64,000 nucleotides of DNA, taken from the NCBI RefSeq assembly GCF_000316575.1, contig NC_019682.1, positions 2,540,001 through 2,604,000 of the forward strand, given 5' to 3'. Positions 62,844 through 64,000 of this stretch are shown here, one piece after another. Each line of letters starts with the position of its first letter. Position 1 is the stretch's first letter. The stretch is from Calothrix sp. PCC 7507. Its GTDB lineage: Bacteria; Cyanobacteriota; Cyanobacteriia; Cyanobacteriales; Nostocaceae. The notes below the pieces were generated by a model, which made no database searches, was not told the DNA's origin, and saw only the letters and a list, made by a program, of their open reading frames with translations. The position numbers and the translations under genes were made by a program.

Positions 62844-62960
62844 CAATATCGGTCTATTTACCATCAATATAATTATTAATCAAAGCCTGAAACGAGCCAT
62901 TTTGGTCAAAGCATAACATGATTAATTTGTACAGTGCGTAAGGCATCAAATAAAAATAAG

Positions 62961-63070
62961 TAGTAGTCTGTCAGGGTTGAAATGAGGGACTGTAGTGTGA
63001 GCGTCTCGCTCACGCGGGCAAGATGCCCGCACTACCAAAAACCCCTCAAAACAAAATTGACAAACCAGTA
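62961..63070 (+). repeat. MITE-like element A, copy A4
   Basis: Full copy, about 110 bp, from TAGTAGTCTGTCAGGG to GACAAACCAGTA, with the GGGCAAGATGCCC variant in the middle like A3. Confidence 0.85.
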
Positions 63071-63219
63071 GTGCGATCGCGAGAGCGTGTCCGTTGGCGC
63101 AGCCTCCCGCAGAGAAGGACAAACATCTTGCTCGCGCAGGCAAGATGCCCGCACTACAAATATTAAATTGTTCAACTTATTTTTACACGACTCCTAAATG
63201 CGTAAGTCCTGCGCCCTTG

Positions 63220-63371
63220 GCGTTATCGCAGAGAAGTAATCGCCTGTGATTGCTTCTCTGCGAGACGCTGTTCGCGTTCGCTCCGCTTGCAATGACGGGA
63301 GAGAGATTTTGCACTCTCACAACAATGGTATGAACCAACAATCATCAAATTTCATCAAAGTCAACAGCCTA
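63220..63371. repeat. MITE-like element C, partial copy C3
   Basis: The right end CAAAGTCAACAGCCTA and the inner hairpin (CGCAGAGAAGTAATCGCC with GATTGCTTCTCTGCG) match element C2. I could not find a left TAGGCTGTTGAC end, so the copy is probably truncated. Confidence 0.6.
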
Positions 63372-63394
63372 GGATAAGCCTAACTAACAATTTA

Positions 63395-63423
63395 ATCCAC
63401 ACAGAGATTAACTCTGCGTGGAT
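63395..63423 (-). terminator. Hairpin downstream of the second Cys-rich gene
   Basis: Same 29-base hairpin as at 61735-61763, in the same place relative to its gene and with the same surroundings. Either a terminator or part of a conserved RNA structure. Confidence 0.6.
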
Positions 63424-63438
63424 AGACAATAATATTAT

Positions 63439-63534
63439 TTAGCAGTAACAAGCTGGAAACCAGTTAGGTAATATGTCAGGGTCACACCACAAGAATTTGA
63501 CTAACTTAATTTCCTGAGTGACCGTCACCCACAT
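63439..63534 (-). CDS. Possible small peptide gene in the conserved 3' region (copy 2, intact)
   Basis: 31 residues: MWVTVTQEIKLVKFLWCDPD, then ILPNWFPACYC and TAA. It starts 20 bases after the stop of the second Cys-rich gene and is the uninterrupted version of the frame at 61800. The ending with W-C, a proline and C-x-C echoes the tails of the two larger proteins. No ribosome binding site is apparent; coupling to the upstream gene would be needed. Confidence 0.35.
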   Translation of the reverse strand: MWVTVTQEIKLVKFLWCDPDILPNWFPACYC

Positions 63535-63553
63535 CACCAAAGCAGATTGGAGA

Positions 63554-63844
63554 TTAGATACATGTCCAACAGCCACCAGGACAGCAGAATTCACACCAAA
63601 CTAAAGTGCAATCTGCTAGCTTTCTTGGCGGTTGTTGAATTCCTCCTAACAGTTCCTGTCCTTGCTGACTCTCATCACTATTACTAGATTGAATTTTACT
63701 CAGGTCGAGAGTGTATTGCCATTTTATAGCATTATCTGGTATACCGTACTTGCTAATTACAGTCCCAATACTAGATGTTCTCAAAGCGTCATTGACTGCC
63801 TGTCTTAGCTCTTCTTCAAACTGCTGTAATGTTTGCTCATCCAT
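63554..63844 (-). CDS. Cys-rich-tail protein, paralogue 2
   Basis: A 96-residue protein (MDEQTLQQFEEELRQAV...) without a signal peptide. AGGAT lies about 12 bases before the ATG. From LRQAVNDALRTSS on it aligns with paralogue 1: LDLSKIQSS, DESQQ and the tail ADCTLVWCEFCCPGGCWTCI with six Cys in the same spacing plus one. A short soluble N-terminal part with a Cys-rich end is the general plan of ribosomal peptide precursors, but no maturation enzyme is present. Metal or thiol binding is an alternative. Confidence 0.6.
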   Translation of the reverse strand: MDEQTLQQFEEELRQAVNDALRTSSIGTVISKYGIPDNAIKWQYTLDLSKIQSSNSDESQQGQELLGGIQQPPRKLADCTLVWCEFCCPGGCWTCI

Positions 63845-64000
63845 AACTATTTTCTATCCTGAAAAACTAATAGGTTAGTAAACCGAATTTGTGATTTACT
63901 AACTTATTCATCACATCGGTTTGCGAAGATTCCGGAGTTTGGCATAAAATTTTCTGCGGGAATTCCTCAAAGCGTTCAAGACAACTTGGTCACAACTACA

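Larger units (their letters stand above)
62368..63553. other. Region between the two Cys-rich genes, repeats only
   Basis: Apart from the 3' region of the second Cys-rich gene, this 1.2 kb holds repeats: sequence shared with 23242-23320 (62491-62577), copy B3, copy A4, a hairpin-rich fragment of element C (63220-63371), and a GCGTAGCG-type repeat near 63085. The first 120 bases are the upstream region of the first Cys-rich gene. Confidence 0.65.

Noticed and set aside
1-64000. tRNA, rRNA or known riboswitch
   Set aside because: I looked for T-loop GGTTCGA-type sequences and cloverleaf arms by eye in the intergenic regions and found none; a covariance-model scan would be decisive.

Overview
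The window looks like chromosomal DNA of a filamentous, Nostoc/Anabaena-type cyanobacterium. Three things point there: very frequent HIP1 octamers (GCGATCGC), heptameric short tandem repeats (TCTAAAA, GTCAAAA, ACTGATA types) between genes, and dense families of small palindromic or MITE-like repeats. Product names below come from reading the translations; no database search was run.

Layout. 0.2-6.5 kb: a GNAT acetyltransferase, a TPR protein, a small secreted barrel-like protein, and a fusion of a degenerate protein kinase with a PstS-like binding domain. 6.6-7.2 kb: a Vat-type hexapeptide acetyltransferase. 7.7-29.6 kb: a one-directional cluster for a phage-tail-like contractile injection system (CIS), with a tube protein, gp53-like tube/baseplate adaptor, VgrG-like spike, PAAR tip, gp25, gp6/J and gp7/I baseplate proteins, several CIS-associated proteins, two single-pass membrane proteins with Ig-like parts (one ends in WD40 repeats), an AAA+ ATPase and a 1318-residue polytopic membrane protein. 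An ISAs1-type element sits exactly where the 5' part of the ATPase gene should be, so the ATPase is truncated. No sheath, tape-measure, fibre or cap gene lies in the window.

29.8-38 kb: a dihydroorotase-like protein that has lost most metal ligands, a tandem-domain histidine phosphatase and an RND efflux pair. 38.8-51.2 kb: a sulfonate/sulfone and small-molecule catabolism region on the minus strand. It has two sulfonate-type binding lipoproteins, an SsuD-like monooxygenase broken by one stop codon, an SfnG-like monooxygenase, alpha/beta hydrolases, an SDR, an MFS transporter fused to a Coq4-like domain, and a DUF1932 oxidoreductase. 51.4-58.8 kb: a methyltransferase, an amino-acid binding protein, a YcxB-like protein, an IS630 element, a pair of hypothetical genes and an aminotransferase. 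58.9-64 kb: a truncated haemagglutinin-type adhesin, a 21-bp minisatellite, and two paralogous Cys-rich small proteins with a strongly conserved 3' region.

The most unusual non-coding signals are (i) a repeat family bounded by GTGTCAACTTAA whose internal hairpins and flanking arms change in a compensated way between copies, (ii) chains of TA-targeted elements placed end to end in the centre of a palindrome, and (iii) the conserved region behind the Cys-rich genes, which holds a possible 24-31 residue peptide gene.
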